Shown one piece after another: positions 1 through 7,031 of a stretch of 17,820 bases of DNA. The position numbers were made by a program, and so were the translations under genes. The number at the start of each line of letters is the position of its first letter. Within the stretch, counting starts at the first letter, position 1. The DNA is from Pseudomonadota bacterium (lineage in GTDB: Bacteria; Chloroflexota; Ktedonobacteria; Ktedonobacterales; JACDGC01): assembly GCA_021323815.1 (NCBI GenBank), contig JAJPKG010000215.1, forward strand, positions 1 through 17,820, given 5' to 3'. The notes under the pieces were generated by a model. It ran no database searches and had not been told where the DNA came from. It saw only the letters and a program-made list of their open reading frames with translations.

Positions 1-336
1 ACCGGCGCGCCCAAAGTGCGGGCAATCCGGTTAATCGCGAAACGGGAAGGCGAGCGGCGCGCCGTCTATGGCGCCGCCGTGGGCTATTTCAGCCGCCCCG
101 GCACCCTGGTTATGGCCATCGCCATTCGCACGCTGGTGCTCAAGGACGGCACGGCCTATGCCCAGGCCGGCGCGGGCATCGTCGCGGACAGCGACCCCGC
201 CGTCGAGTTCGAGGAAACCCAACGCAAAGCCGCCGCCCTCTGGCGCGCGGTGGACATGGCAGAAAAGGGACGGGACACGGAAGACACGGAAATCTTTCAC
301 GGAAAGACACGGAAAGGATCGAAGAAGAAATCATGA
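1..336 (+). CDS. trpE: Anthranilate synthase component I, 3' end (TrpE, partial)
   Basis: Only the C-terminal part is in the window; frame 1 is open from base 1 and stops at TGA 334-336. TrpE makes anthranilate from chorismate using ammonia supplied by TrpG, the first step of tryptophan synthesis. The visible part has the conserved end of the chorismate-binding domain: TGAPKVRAI at the start, then YGAAVGYF, AIAIRT and GAGIVADSDP followed by EFEETQRKAAAL. It is followed by trpG, which supports trpE over the paralogous pabB. Family proteins normally end close to the WRAVDMAE position. Here about 23 extra charged residues follow, and they are encoded by the left arm of an intergenic GACACGGAA repeat (DTEDTE is two tandem repeat units). 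The tail therefore looks repeat-derived and is unlikely to matter for catalysis. Confidence 0.93.
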   Translation, partial: TGAPKVRAIRLIAKREGERRAVYGAAVGYFSRPGTLVMAIAIRTLVLKDGTAYAQAGAGIVADSDPAVEFEETQRKAAALWRAVDMAEKGRDTEDTEIFHGKTRKGSKKKS

Positions 337-500
337 AGATACACATGTTCAAGAATGTAACGAACGACTCAAATATGTCAGATTCTAGCCCGGAGGGGTT
401 TCTGTTCCGAGCCGGGGGGTTGAACCCCCGGCGGGCGTGGATGGCAAAGTATTCTTCCGTGCTTTCTGTGAGACTTCCGTGTCCTTCGCCTCTTGTCCCA
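261..500. repeat. GA-rich palindromic repeat, copy A (trpE-trpG gap)
   Basis: The unit GACACGGAA occurs at 274-282, 283-291 (tandem) and 306-314. Its exact complement TTCCGTGTC lies at 475-483, with related CTTCCGTG and CTTTCTGTG units just before it. The two arms enclose a GC-rich core. The left arm runs through the trpE stop codon and the right arm ends just before the trpG ribosome binding site. Related copies lie in the trpD-trpCF, trpCF-trpB and trpB-trpA gaps and at two sites outside the operon. No transposase is nearby. In RNA the arms could form a long imperfect hairpin between the two cistrons; any function is inferred. Confidence 0.75.
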
Positions 501-520
501 TCTCCTAAAGGAGTCCAGCG
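337..520 (+). other. trpE-trpG intercistronic spacer with strong GC hairpin
   Basis: No gene is seen here. A perfect 8-bp stem, GCCGGGGG at 411-418 pairing with CCCCCGGC at 425-432 over a six-base loop, sits between the arms of repeat copy A. It is not followed by a run of T, so it is a poor intrinsic terminator and more likely a processing or stability hairpin. GTCAGATTCTAGC at 377-389 recurs with one change in the trpD-trpCF spacer at 2307-2319. The trpG ribosome binding site AAAGGAG is at 507-513. Confidence 0.6.
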
Positions 521-1105
521 ATGATCTTGATTGTCGATAACTACGACAGCTTCACCTATAACCTGTACCAATATTGCTGCGAACTGGGCGCAGAGGTGCA
601 GGTGGCGCGCAATGACGCGATCTCGCTGGATGAGATCGACCGCATGCAGCCGGAGCGCATCATCATCTCGCCCGGCCCCTGCACGCCGAATGAGGCGGGG
701 ATCTCGCTGGCGGTCATCGAGCGCTTCGGGGCGAGCATTCCGCTCCTGGGGGTGTGCCTGGGGCATCAGGCCATCGGGCAGGCGTTCGGCGGGCGCGTTA
801 TCCGCGCGCCCAGGCCGGTGCATGGCAAAACCGAGCAGATCTATCACAGCGGCGCGGGGATCTTTGCCGGCATGAGCGATCCCTTCATCGCCACGCGCTA
901 CCATTCGTTGATTGTTGAGCGGGCGACGCTGCCCGCGTGCCTGGAGATCACGGCCTGGACCAACGACGGTCTGATTATGGGGCTGCGCCACCGGGACTAT
1001 CCCATCAGCGGCGTGCAGTTCCACCCTGAATCCATCCTCACAACCGACGGCAAGCAATTGCTGCAACACTTCTTGGAGGCACAACCATGCTTCGTGACAC
1101 GCTGA
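521..1105 (+). CDS. trpG: Anthranilate synthase component II, glutamine amidotransferase
   Basis: A 194-residue class I glutamine amidotransferase that releases ammonia from glutamine for TrpE. The start MILIVDNYDSFTYNL is the classic TrpG/PabA opening, followed by the SPGPCTPNEAG oxyanion-loop region. The nucleophile is Cys79 in GVCLGHQAIGQAFGG. His168 and Glu170 in GVQFHPES complete the triad. Length is normal for the family. The ATG at 521 is fixed by AAAGGAG seven bases upstream. The 3' end overlaps trpD by 19 bases and carries the trpD ribosome binding site, so the two are probably translated together. In some bacteria the same subunit also serves folate synthesis; its place between trpE and trpD makes tryptophan the main role. 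Confidence 0.96.
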   Translation: MILIVDNYDSFTYNLYQYCCELGAEVQVARNDAISLDEIDRMQPERIIISPGPCTPNEAGISLAVIERFGASIPLLGVCLGHQAIGQAFGGRVIRAPRPVHGKTEQIYHSGAGIFAGMSDPFIATRYHSLIVERATLPACLEITAWTNDGLIMGLRHRDYPISGVQFHPESILTTDGKQLLQHFLEAQPCFVTR

Positions 1106-2157
1106 CGTTGGTGATGGCAGGCCAGTCCTTGCGCGAAGAACAGGCCGATGAAACCATGCATGAGATGATGACCGGGCAGATCCCTCCCGTGCAGATCGCT
1201 GCCATTTTGACGGCGCTGCGGATGAAGGGCGAGACGGTGGAAGAGATCGCCGGGCTGGCGCGGGGCATGCGTGCCAACGCCCTGGCGGTGGAACTGCCCG
1301 CTGACGTGGACGCGATGGATACCTGCGGTACCGGCGGCGACCACGCGGGGACGTTCAATATTTCCACGGCGGCGGCGTTTGTTGTAGCCAGCGCGGGCCA
1401 GCCCGTCGCCAAGCACGGCAACCGCGCCGCCACCAGCCAGTGTGGCAGCGCCGACGTGCTGGAAGCGCTGGGCGCGCGGATCGATCTCGCTCCCGACGCG
1501 GTGGCGCGCTGCATCCGCGAAACGGGCTTCGGCTTCATGTTTGCCCCCACCTATCATCCGGCGATGAAATTCGTCGCGCCGGTGCGCCGCGAAATCGGCT
1601 TCCGTACCGTTTTCAACATTCTGGGGCCACTGACCAACCCCGCCCGCGTGAAAAAGCAAGTGTTGGGCGTGGCGGATGTCAACCTGGTGCGCCCGATGGC
1701 CGAGGCGCTGCTGCGGCTGGGCGTGAGGCGCGCGCTGGTGGTGCACGGCGAAGACGGCATCGACGAATTTTCGCTCAGCACCTTCACCCGCGTCGCCGAA
1801 GTTGATGGCGAGACCGGAACGATCCGCGAATATCGCGTGCATCCCACCGATGTCGGCCTCGCCAGCGCCGAGCGCTCCGCCATCCTGGGTGGCGACGCCA
1901 AGCACAACGCTCATCTGCTGCGTGGCATCCTTGCCGGCGAGATCACCGGTGCGCTCGCCGATGTGGTCTGCCTCAACGCCGGAGCCGCGCTTTATGCCGC
2001 CGGTTGCGCCCCCACCATCGCGGAAGGCGTCGCCCTGGCTCGCGCGCAACTGCGCCCCGACCGCGCCTTGCGCACCCTCGGCGCGTTCGTTGCCCTCTCG
2101 CAAGATCTCGCTGTCGCCGCCGAGCGCGCGGCTGTGCGAGCCAGCATGGTGAAATGA
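1087..2157 (+). CDS. trpD: Anthranilate phosphoribosyltransferase
   Basis: A 356-residue enzyme that joins anthranilate and PRPP to give phosphoribosyl-anthranilate. The N-terminal helical domain (about residues 5-68) has the usual TALRMKGET segment. The PRPP/Mg loop is DTCGTGGD at 78-85, followed by NIST at 91-94. The glycine-rich KHGNRAATSQCGSAD stretch begins at 109, with AATSQ in place of the commoner SVSSK. FNILGPLTNPA and the HGEDGIDE motif follow. Nothing is truncated. The ATG lies inside trpG and has GGAGG at 1075-1079, seven bases upstream, so translation is coupled to trpG. The two are separate proteins here, not a TrpGD fusion. The gene is followed by a long structured spacer. Confidence 0.96.
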   Translation: MLRDTLTLVMAGQSLREEQADETMHEMMTGQIPPVQIAAILTALRMKGETVEEIAGLARGMRANALAVELPADVDAMDTCGTGGDHAGTFNISTAAAFVVASAGQPVAKHGNRAATSQCGSADVLEALGARIDLAPDAVARCIRETGFGFMFAPTYHPAMKFVAPVRREIGFRTVFNILGPLTNPARVKKQVLGVADVNLVRPMAEALLRLGVRRALVVHGEDGIDEFSLSTFTRVAEVDGETGTIREYRVHPTDVGLASAERSAILGGDAKHNAHLLRGILAGEITGALADVVCLNAGAALYAAGCAPTIAEGVALARAQLRPDRALRTLGAFVALSQDLAVAAERAAVRASMVK

Positions 2158-2159
2158 AA

Positions 2160-2222
2160 CAGACGAGACGCGAAGGACACGAAAAGGACGAAGAAACGAA
2201 GATCTTTATCGTCTCGTCCTTG
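2160..2222. repeat. GA-rich palindromic repeat, copy B (after trpD)
   Basis: A short member of the family. GACGAGAC at 2162-2169 is complemented by GTCTCGTC at 2211-2218, and GCGAAGGACACGAAAAGGACGA-type units lie between them. It starts two bases after the trpD stop codon. In RNA it would form a stem with a long purine-rich internal part. Confidence 0.65.
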
Positions 2223-2541
2223 ACTCCCTTGACACTCTGCATAGCCTAAAGGCGTAGCAGATGCTTCCTGGCCGGTCAGCCGTCACCCAGTGGTCGGCTT
2301 AAAGGCGTCGGATTCTAGCTTGCGCTAGCAACATGCCGTGTGTCAGCACGGACTACGCATCACCCAGCATGCTGGGATACGATACGTGGGCTTTTGTGCC
2401 CAGTGATAGGGGACACCTATCGCTCCAAATCGTAGCATGCATCAACAGGGTTTGTCAAGGGGACGAAGAACGGCTCAAGCCGCTGCAAGCCCGTTCATCC
2501 GCATGGGCTACAGCCTCAGCGGCTTTACGGGCTTTCTGTAA
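2223..2541 (+). promoter_or_regulatory. Hairpin-rich spacer before trpCF, candidate leader RNA
   Basis: About 320 bases without a convincing gene but full of stems: CTAGC/GCTAG (2315-2319/2324-2328), CCGTG/CACGG (2336-2340/2347-2351), the perfect palindrome CCCAGCATGCTGGG (2363-2376), TGGGC/GCCCA (2387-2391/2398-2402) and GTGATAGG/CCTATCGC (2403-2410/2416-2423, one G-T pair). CTACG 2353-2357 can pair with CGTAG 2431-2435 and close the last three into a junction. Nearer trpCF, AAGCCGCTG 2477-2485 pairs with CAGCGGCTT 2517-2525. The overlapping choice AAGCCCG 2487-2493 with CGGGCTT 2528-2534 would be a pseudoknot or a competing fold. A 12-codon frame at 2503-2541 (MGYSLSGFTGFL) has no tryptophan codon and no clear ribosome binding site. 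No T-box sequence was recognised. Confidence 0.45.
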
Positions 2542-2553
2542 GTGAGCACTATC

Positions 2554-4053
2554 ATGCCCGAAAGTTTTCTGGAACGCATCACCACCGCCACGCGGGCACG
2601 GCTGGCCGAGCGGATGGCCCAGCGCAGCCTGGGCGACCTGCTGGCCGAGGCACGGCACCAGCCCCCCGCGCTGGATTTCGCTGCCGCGTTGCGCCCGGTT
2701 GATGGCGGCGTGCGCGCCATCGCAGAATTTAAGCGCGCCTCGCCATCGAAGGGCACCATTCGCAAGAGCGCCAGCCCGCGTGGCATGGCGCGTCACTACA
2801 TCGCGGGCGGAGCGGCGGCGATCTCGGTGCTGACCGAGCAAGATCACTTTCAGGGCAGTCTGGACGATCTGCGAACGATCAAAGGCTCTCACGCCGCTGC
2901 GCATATTCCCGTGTTGCGCAAGGACTTCATCACGGATGCCTATCAGGTGGCGGAAGCACGTGCGGCGGGCGCGGATAGCTTTTTGCTGATTGTCGCGCTG
3001 CTGGACGATCCTACCCTGGCCGCGCTCATCCAATTTGGCCGCGAGTTAGGGATGGAGCCGCTGGTGGAGGCACACGACGCAGATGAAGCGCAACGCGCCG
3101 TCAATGTTGGCGCGCGCATCATTGGCGTGAACGCCCGTGATCTGCGCACCTTCGAGGTGGATACGACCCGGCTGCGAGACATTCGCCCGCTCATTCCGGC
3201 GGATCGCATCGTGGTGGCCGAAAGCGGCATCAGCACCATGAGCGACGTGGCGCGGCTGCGGGGTTATGGCGCGCATGCGATTCTGGTCGGCGAAACGCTG
3301 ATGCGCTCGGAAAATCCCTCCATTGCGTTGCAGCAATTGATCGCGCTGCCCCCCGCGCTCTGCAAACTCGCCGCCAAACCACAGCCCATCGTCAAACTCT
3401 GCGGCATGCGCACGCCGGAAGATGCACTGGCGGCATATGAAGCGGGGGCCGACATGATCGGCATGGTGTTCGCCAACAGCAAGCGCCAGGTGACAGTTGA
3501 GCAGGCCCGCGAGATCATCCGCGCCCTGCCAGATGATGCCGTCACCGTCGGCGTCTTCCTGGCGGAATATCTGCCCGAACACCGGCGCTTCATCGAAGAA
3601 ACGATTGCGGCCACAGGAATTACAATGGCACAATTGTGCGGGGCGTCTTCCGCCGGTGGTGCATTCGCGGATCTCGGCGTGCCAACCATCCGCGCTCGCT
3701 ATCGTCGCCAGGTGCTGGTAAACACCGGCACCACGAGCTATACCGAGCTGCGCATCATTCCCCGCATTGAGCCATTGATTTTTCACGAACGCTCGTTGCC
3801 ATTGTATGAAGCGGCCACATTGGGAGAAATGGGTGGTGCTGGACGTACCGGAGATTGGAACGAGGCCGCCAACGAGGCACGCTCATATCCCATGCTGCTT
3901 GCCGGCGGCCTCAAACCTGATAACGTCACCGCCGCCCTGCGCACGGTGCAGCCCTGGGGCGTGGATGTCAGCAGCGGCATCGAAGGACCGGACGGCAGGA
4001 AAGATCCCGCCCGCATGCGCGCCTTCGTTCGGGCTGTATATGCAACAGAATGA
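2554..4053 (+). CDS. trpCF: Fused indole-3-glycerol phosphate synthase / phosphoribosylanthranilate isomerase
   Basis: A 499-residue fusion doing two consecutive steps. The TrpC half (about residues 1-270) has every catalytic residue expected from known IGPS enzymes: Glu58 and Lys60 in AEFKRASPSKG, Lys123 in LRKDF, Glu172 in LVEAH and Glu223 in VAESGIS. The TrpF half (about 277-499) starts with VKLCGM (catalytic Cys283) and has FANSKRQV, GGAGRTGDW, LAGGLKPDNV and GVDVSSGIE. Two positions deviate. The usual QLHG is QLCG (Cys362), and the strand that normally reads LLD reads IFHE, so the general-acid Asp aligns with His411. ATG 2554 is preferred because AAGTGAG lies seven bases upstream; GTG at 2542 would overlap that site and add four residues. 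Confidence 0.93.
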   Translation: MPESFLERITTATRARLAERMAQRSLGDLLAEARHQPPALDFAAALRPVDGGVRAIAEFKRASPSKGTIRKSASPRGMARHYIAGGAAAISVLTEQDHFQGSLDDLRTIKGSHAAAHIPVLRKDFITDAYQVAEARAAGADSFLLIVALLDDPTLAALIQFGRELGMEPLVEAHDADEAQRAVNVGARIIGVNARDLRTFEVDTTRLRDIRPLIPADRIVVAESGISTMSDVARLRGYGAHAILVGETLMRSENPSIALQQLIALPPALCKLAAKPQPIVKLCGMRTPEDALAAYEAGADMIGMVFANSKRQVTVEQAREIIRALPDDAVTVGVFLAEYLPEHRRFIEETIAATGITMAQLCGASSAGGAFADLGVPTIRARYRRQVLVNTGTTSYTELRIIPRIEPLIFHERSLPLYEAATLGEMGGAGRTGDWNEAANEARSYPMLLAGGLKPDNVTAALRTVQPWGVDVSSGIEGPDGRKDPARMRAFVRAVYATE

Positions 4054-4060
4054 GAGAGGA

Positions 4061-4219
4061 AGGACGAGACGCGAAAAGCACGAAGGAAACGAAGAGACGC
4101 GAAGATGCTTTAGAGGATGAAAGAGGCTCCTTCATTTGGAGTCATCCCATCACTATTTTCCCTTTCTTCAGATTCTTTCGTCTTCCTTCCTCATCTTCGC
4201 GTCCCTCGCGTCTCGTCTT
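4061..4219. repeat. GA-rich palindromic repeat, copy C (trpCF-trpB gap)
   Basis: The clearest copy. GACGAGACGCGA at 4063-4074 is exactly complemented by TCGCGTCTCGTC at 4206-4217. GACGCGAAGATG at 4096-4107 is exactly complemented by CATCTTCGCGTC at 4192-4203. The arms enclose about 85 bases of T-rich sequence. It fills the gap between the trpCF stop and the trpB ribosome binding site, so the trpB leader would sit behind a long double stem. Confidence 0.8.
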
Positions 4220-4239
4220 TTTTGAATTGGAGAACGAAC

Positions 4240-5448
4240 ATGACCATCAACGCTGATGCCCAGCCAGATGTGCGCGGCAGGTTCGGGGATTTCGGCGGCC
4301 GCTATGTGCCGGAAAGCATCATGGCTTCGCTGGATCAACTCGAACAAGCCTATGCCGAAGCAATGCACGATCCGGCGTTTCTCGATGAATTGTCGCTGCT
4401 GCAACGAACGTATGTTGGGCGACCAACGCCGCTCTATCATGCGCGCAACCTGTCGGCGCACATCGGCGCGCAGGTCTATCTGAAGCGCGAGGATCTCGCC
4501 CACACCGGCGCGCATAAGATCAATAACGCGCTGGGCCAGGCACTGCTGACGCGGCGGATGGGCAAAAAGCGCGTCATCGCCGAGACGGGCGCGGGGCAGC
4601 ACGGCGTCGCCACCGCCACCGCCTGCGCGCTGCTGGGATTAGAGTGCGTCGTCTATATGGGCAGCGAAGACATTCGCCGCCAGGCGCTCAACGCTTTTCG
4701 CATGAAGCTGCTCGGCGCAGAGGTCCGCCCGGTGGATTCCGGCAGCCGCACGCTGAAAGACGCCATCAATGAGGCCATGCGCGACTGGGTGACGCACGTC
4801 ACCACGACGCATTACATCATCGGCTCCGCCGTCGGGCCGCATCCTTTCCCGCAGATCGTGCGCGATTTTCAATCCGTCATTGGGCGCGAGGCGCGCCAGC
4901 AGATTCTCGCCGTCGCCGCGCGGCTGCCGGATCGCGTTGTCGCCTGCGTCGGCGGTGGATCGAACGCCATCGGCATCTTTCACCCCTTCGTGGAAGACTC
5001 CGGCGTGCAATTGCTGGGCGTGGAAGCGGGCGGGCGTGGCTCCGGCCTGGGTGAGAATGCCGCGCCGCTCTCATTCGGCCAGCCCGGCGTGCTGCATGGG
5101 GCGTATAGCTATCTGCTGCAAGACGCCGATGGCCAGGTGGTGGAAACCGCCAGCGTTTCCGCCGGGCTGGATTACCCCGGCGTTGGCCCCGAACACAGCT
5201 TCCTGAAAGATTCCGGTCGCGCAACGTATACCTATGTGGATGACGCCTCGGCCCTGCGCGGCTTCCAGTTGCTCAGCAAGCTGGAAGGCATCATTCCCGC
5301 GCTGGAATCCGCACACGCCGTCGCCAAGCTGGTGGAACTGCGCGACGCGGGCGAGATCCGCGAGGGCGAGATCATCATCGTCAATCTTTCTGGGCGTGGT
5401 GACAAGGACATCAACACCGTTGCCTCACTCCTGGGCGTGGAAATATAA
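4240..5448 (+). CDS. trpB: Tryptophan synthase beta chain
   Basis: A 402-residue PLP enzyme that condenses indole (channelled from TrpA) with serine to give tryptophan. The opening RFGDFGGRYVPES, then GRPTPLYHA and LKREDLAHTGAHKINNA, contain the PLP-binding Lys93. ETGAGQHG is the substrate carboxylate loop, and the phosphate-binding loop is GGGSNA at 238-243. GPEHSFLKDSGRATY and LSGRGDKD at the end are also typical. This is the TrpB1 type that pairs with TrpA. The open frame extends upstream to 4117, but that extension is encoded by repeat copy C and is unlike any TrpB. ATG 4240, with TGGAGA about six bases upstream, gives the normal N-terminus. Confidence 0.97.
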   Translation: MTINADAQPDVRGRFGDFGGRYVPESIMASLDQLEQAYAEAMHDPAFLDELSLLQRTYVGRPTPLYHARNLSAHIGAQVYLKREDLAHTGAHKINNALGQALLTRRMGKKRVIAETGAGQHGVATATACALLGLECVVYMGSEDIRRQALNAFRMKLLGAEVRPVDSGSRTLKDAINEAMRDWVTHVTTTHYIIGSAVGPHPFPQIVRDFQSVIGREARQQILAVAARLPDRVVACVGGGSNAIGIFHPFVEDSGVQLLGVEAGGRGSGLGENAAPLSFGQPGVLHGAYSYLLQDADGQVVETASVSAGLDYPGVGPEHSFLKDSGRATYTYVDDASALRGFQLLSKLEGIIPALESAHAVAKLVELRDAGEIREGEIIIVNLSGRGDKDINTVASLLGVEI

Positions 5449-5610
5449 GTGCGAGACGCGAAGATGGTGAAAAACGCGAAGGAATTTTGAGGGAAAGGAA
5501 GATGACGATGGGATGTCATCAAATGAGGCGAACTGGCTCATCCCCTTCAGAAATCTTCCCGTCACTGTCACTTCGTTTCCTTCGTGCTCTTTGTGTCTCG
5601 TCCTTTCTCA
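5449..5610. repeat. GA-rich palindromic repeat, copy D (trpB-trpA gap)
   Basis: GCGAGACGCGAAGATGG and AACGCGAAGGAA (about 5451-5485) face CTTCGTTTCCTTCGTGCTC and TTGTGTCTCGTCC (about 5571-5603). The complementarity is more degenerate than in copy C. About 85 bases lie between the arms, including a short inverted pair around GGGATGTCATC. The right arm ends just before AAAAGGGG, the trpA ribosome binding site. Confidence 0.65.
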
Positions 5611-5628
5611 AAAGGGGAATACTAACAG

Positions 5629-6453
5629 ATGGCTGAGTCACCGATGCGCGCTGCATTTGCGCGAGCTAAAGAGCAAGGGCGGGCTGCCTTCATTCCGTAT
5701 ATCATGGCGGGGTATCCTGACGCGGCGACCAGCGTTGAGATGGCGCGGGCGCTGGCCGAAGCGGGCGCGGATATCATCGAACTCGGCGTGCCATTCTCCG
5801 ATCCGCTGGCGGACGGCGCGACCATTCAGCACGCCAGTCAGCGGGCGTTGGACAACGGCATGACGCTGGCCGGATGTCTGGATATCGCCCACGCCATCAG
5901 CGAAACGACGCATCTTCCCCTGGCGCTGATGGGCTATTATAATCCCTTCCTGCGCATGGGGCTGGACAAGGTATGCATGGCGGCGAGCGAGGCGGGGGTG
6001 CGCGGCCTCATCATCCCTGATCTGCCGGCGGAAGAAGCGCAGCCGGTCATCGCGGCGGCCAGGTCCTTTGGTGTCGCGCCGATCTTCCTGGTGACGCCCA
6101 CCAGTCCAGCGGCGCGCATCGCCCAGGTATGCCATGCCGCGCACGACGCGGAATCCGGCTTCATCTATGCCGTCAGCCTCACGGGGGTGACGGGTGCGCG
6201 GGCGGCGCTGGCGCAAGACCTGCCGGCTTTCCTGCAACGGGTGCGCGCCCACTCCGGCGAAATCCCCATCGCGGTCGGCTTCGGCATCGCCACACCTGAG
6301 CACGCCGCGCAGATCGCTCAGCTTGCCGACGGCGTGGTCGTCGCCTCGGCGCTGATCAATGCCTATGACGCAGCGCCCGCCGGTGAGGGAGTGACAGCCG
6401 TCAGCGTGCTCGCCCGCTCCCTTCGGGATGCCGCAAGAAAGCCTAGCCGATAG
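5629..6453 (+). CDS. trpA: Tryptophan synthase alpha chain
   Basis: A 274-residue TIM-barrel subunit that cleaves indole-3-glycerol phosphate to indole and glyceraldehyde 3-phosphate. FIPYIMAGYPD opens the barrel. The catalytic pair is Glu51 in ELGVPFSDP and Asp62 in LADGATIQ. MGYYNP, LIIPDLPAEE, VSLTGVTGAR and GFGIATPEHA are the expected later motifs. ATG 5629 follows AAAAGGGG at 5610-5617. It is the last gene of the operon. Its stop overlaps by 11 bases the 3' end of the converging toxin remnant, leaving no room for a separate terminator downstream of trpA. Confidence 0.96.
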   Translation: MAESPMRAAFARAKEQGRAAFIPYIMAGYPDAATSVEMARALAEAGADIIELGVPFSDPLADGATIQHASQRALDNGMTLAGCLDIAHAISETTHLPLALMGYYNPFLRMGLDKVCMAASEAGVRGLIIPDLPAEEAQPVIAAARSFGVAPIFLVTPTSPAARIAQVCHAAHDAESGFIYAVSLTGVTGARAALAQDLPAFLQRVRAHSGEIPIAVGFGIATPEHAAQIAQLADGVVVASALINAYDAAPAGEGVTAVSVLARSLRDAARKPSR

Positions 6454-6784
6454 TAATCGTTTGTACCGTATCTGCCAGCGAATGAGCCAATAATGCGGGC
6501 AGATCGGTCTCCAACTTTTGGAGAATCTCTTGGTTGCCAACGGTATCGGCACAATCGAGAACAATGATCCCAAAATGTGGGGGTGCGAAGTTTTTCAGAA
6601 AATCACTATCACGAGTTATAATAATACGCTGCTCTTGTTGTGCTCTCCGGAAAACTGTGGGATCTTTTAACCCATCCAGCCCTAGCTGTCGCGTGCTTAT
6701 TGCTTCGTACCCAGCTTGCACTAAGCCACGTACTACGCGCTATGAAAGGTTCTCGTCAAGCAGCAATTTATGGGTGCTGGACAT
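6443..6784 (-). pseudogene. DUF5615 PIN-like toxin broken by an amber codon
   Basis: Reading from ATG 6784-6782, the frame gives MSSTHKLLLDENLS, then TAG at 6742-6740, then RVVRGLVQAGYEAIS and onward to the stop at 6443. The start DEN motif and the later IIITRDSDFL are typical of the DUF5615 (Mut7-C-like, PIN-fold) toxins that pair with DUF433 antitoxins and are thought to be ribonucleases. The family usually has an aromatic residue or proline where the stop lies, so one base change (TAG to TAT or TAC) would restore a 113-residue protein. The frame starts 17 bases inside the antitoxin gene, the usual coupled layout. A GTG at 6721 could restart translation but would lose the first acidic active-site residues. 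Sequencing error or amber suppression are alternatives. Confidence 0.8.
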
Positions 6785-7001
6785 AGACAAGATCTTTTTC
6801 TTTCACAACCGACGCAGCATAGGCAAGAATTGTTTGGATCTCTTCGTCCGTCAATTCGTAATCGTCTTGAATTTCGGCGACCGACATGCCGCCTGCTAGC
6901 TGACCCATAAGTTGTGAGATCGCGATGCGATGTCCTTTCAACGTAGGACGACCGCCGAGGATGTCGGGATCAGAAATAACACCTGGGGCAATCTCCTGCA
7001 T
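6768..7001 (-). CDS. DUF433 antitoxin (VapB45-like)
   Basis: A 77-residue protein, MQEIAPGVISDPDILGGRPTLKG at the start, then a helix-turn-helix-like second half with LTDEEIQTILAYA. DPDILGGRPTLKGHRI is a strong signature of DUF433, a small DNA-binding antitoxin family usually encoded immediately before a DUF5615 PIN-like toxin, as here. ATG 7001 has AAAGGG eight bases upstream; GTG 7010 is possible but overlaps that site. The gene has its own promoter and a palindrome at the predicted start of transcription, consistent with the autoregulation common in such modules. The antitoxin appears intact although its toxin is interrupted. Confidence 0.85.
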   Translation of the reverse strand: MQEIAPGVISDPDILGGRPTLKGHRIAISQLMGQLAGGMSVAEIQDDYELTDEEIQTILAYAASVVKEKDLVYVQHP

Positions 7002-7031
7002 AGGTTTCACCCTTTATCGCTCGAATGTGGA

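Noticed and set aside
261..500. GACACGGAA repeats as a CRISPR array
   Set aside because: Units are 9 bases, tandem or irregularly spaced and arranged as inverted arms; no spacer pattern and no cas genes.
997..2103. Long minus-strand open frame opposite trpD (368 codons)
   Set aside because: It mirrors trpG/trpD, has low-complexity Arg/Gly/His composition typical of antisense frames in GC-rich DNA, and shows no known motif.
2503..2541. Twelve-codon frame before trpCF as a tryptophan leader peptide
   Set aside because: No tryptophan codon and no clear ribosome binding site; kept only as a remark in the spacer entry.
2223..2541. T-box or TRAP-type control of trpCF
   Set aside because: No T-box consensus such as AGGGTGGNACCGCG and no run of GAG/TAG triplets was found.
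4117..4239. Upstream extension of trpB
   Set aside because: Encoded by the palindromic repeat, unlike any TrpB N-terminus; ATG 4240 has a good ribosome binding site.
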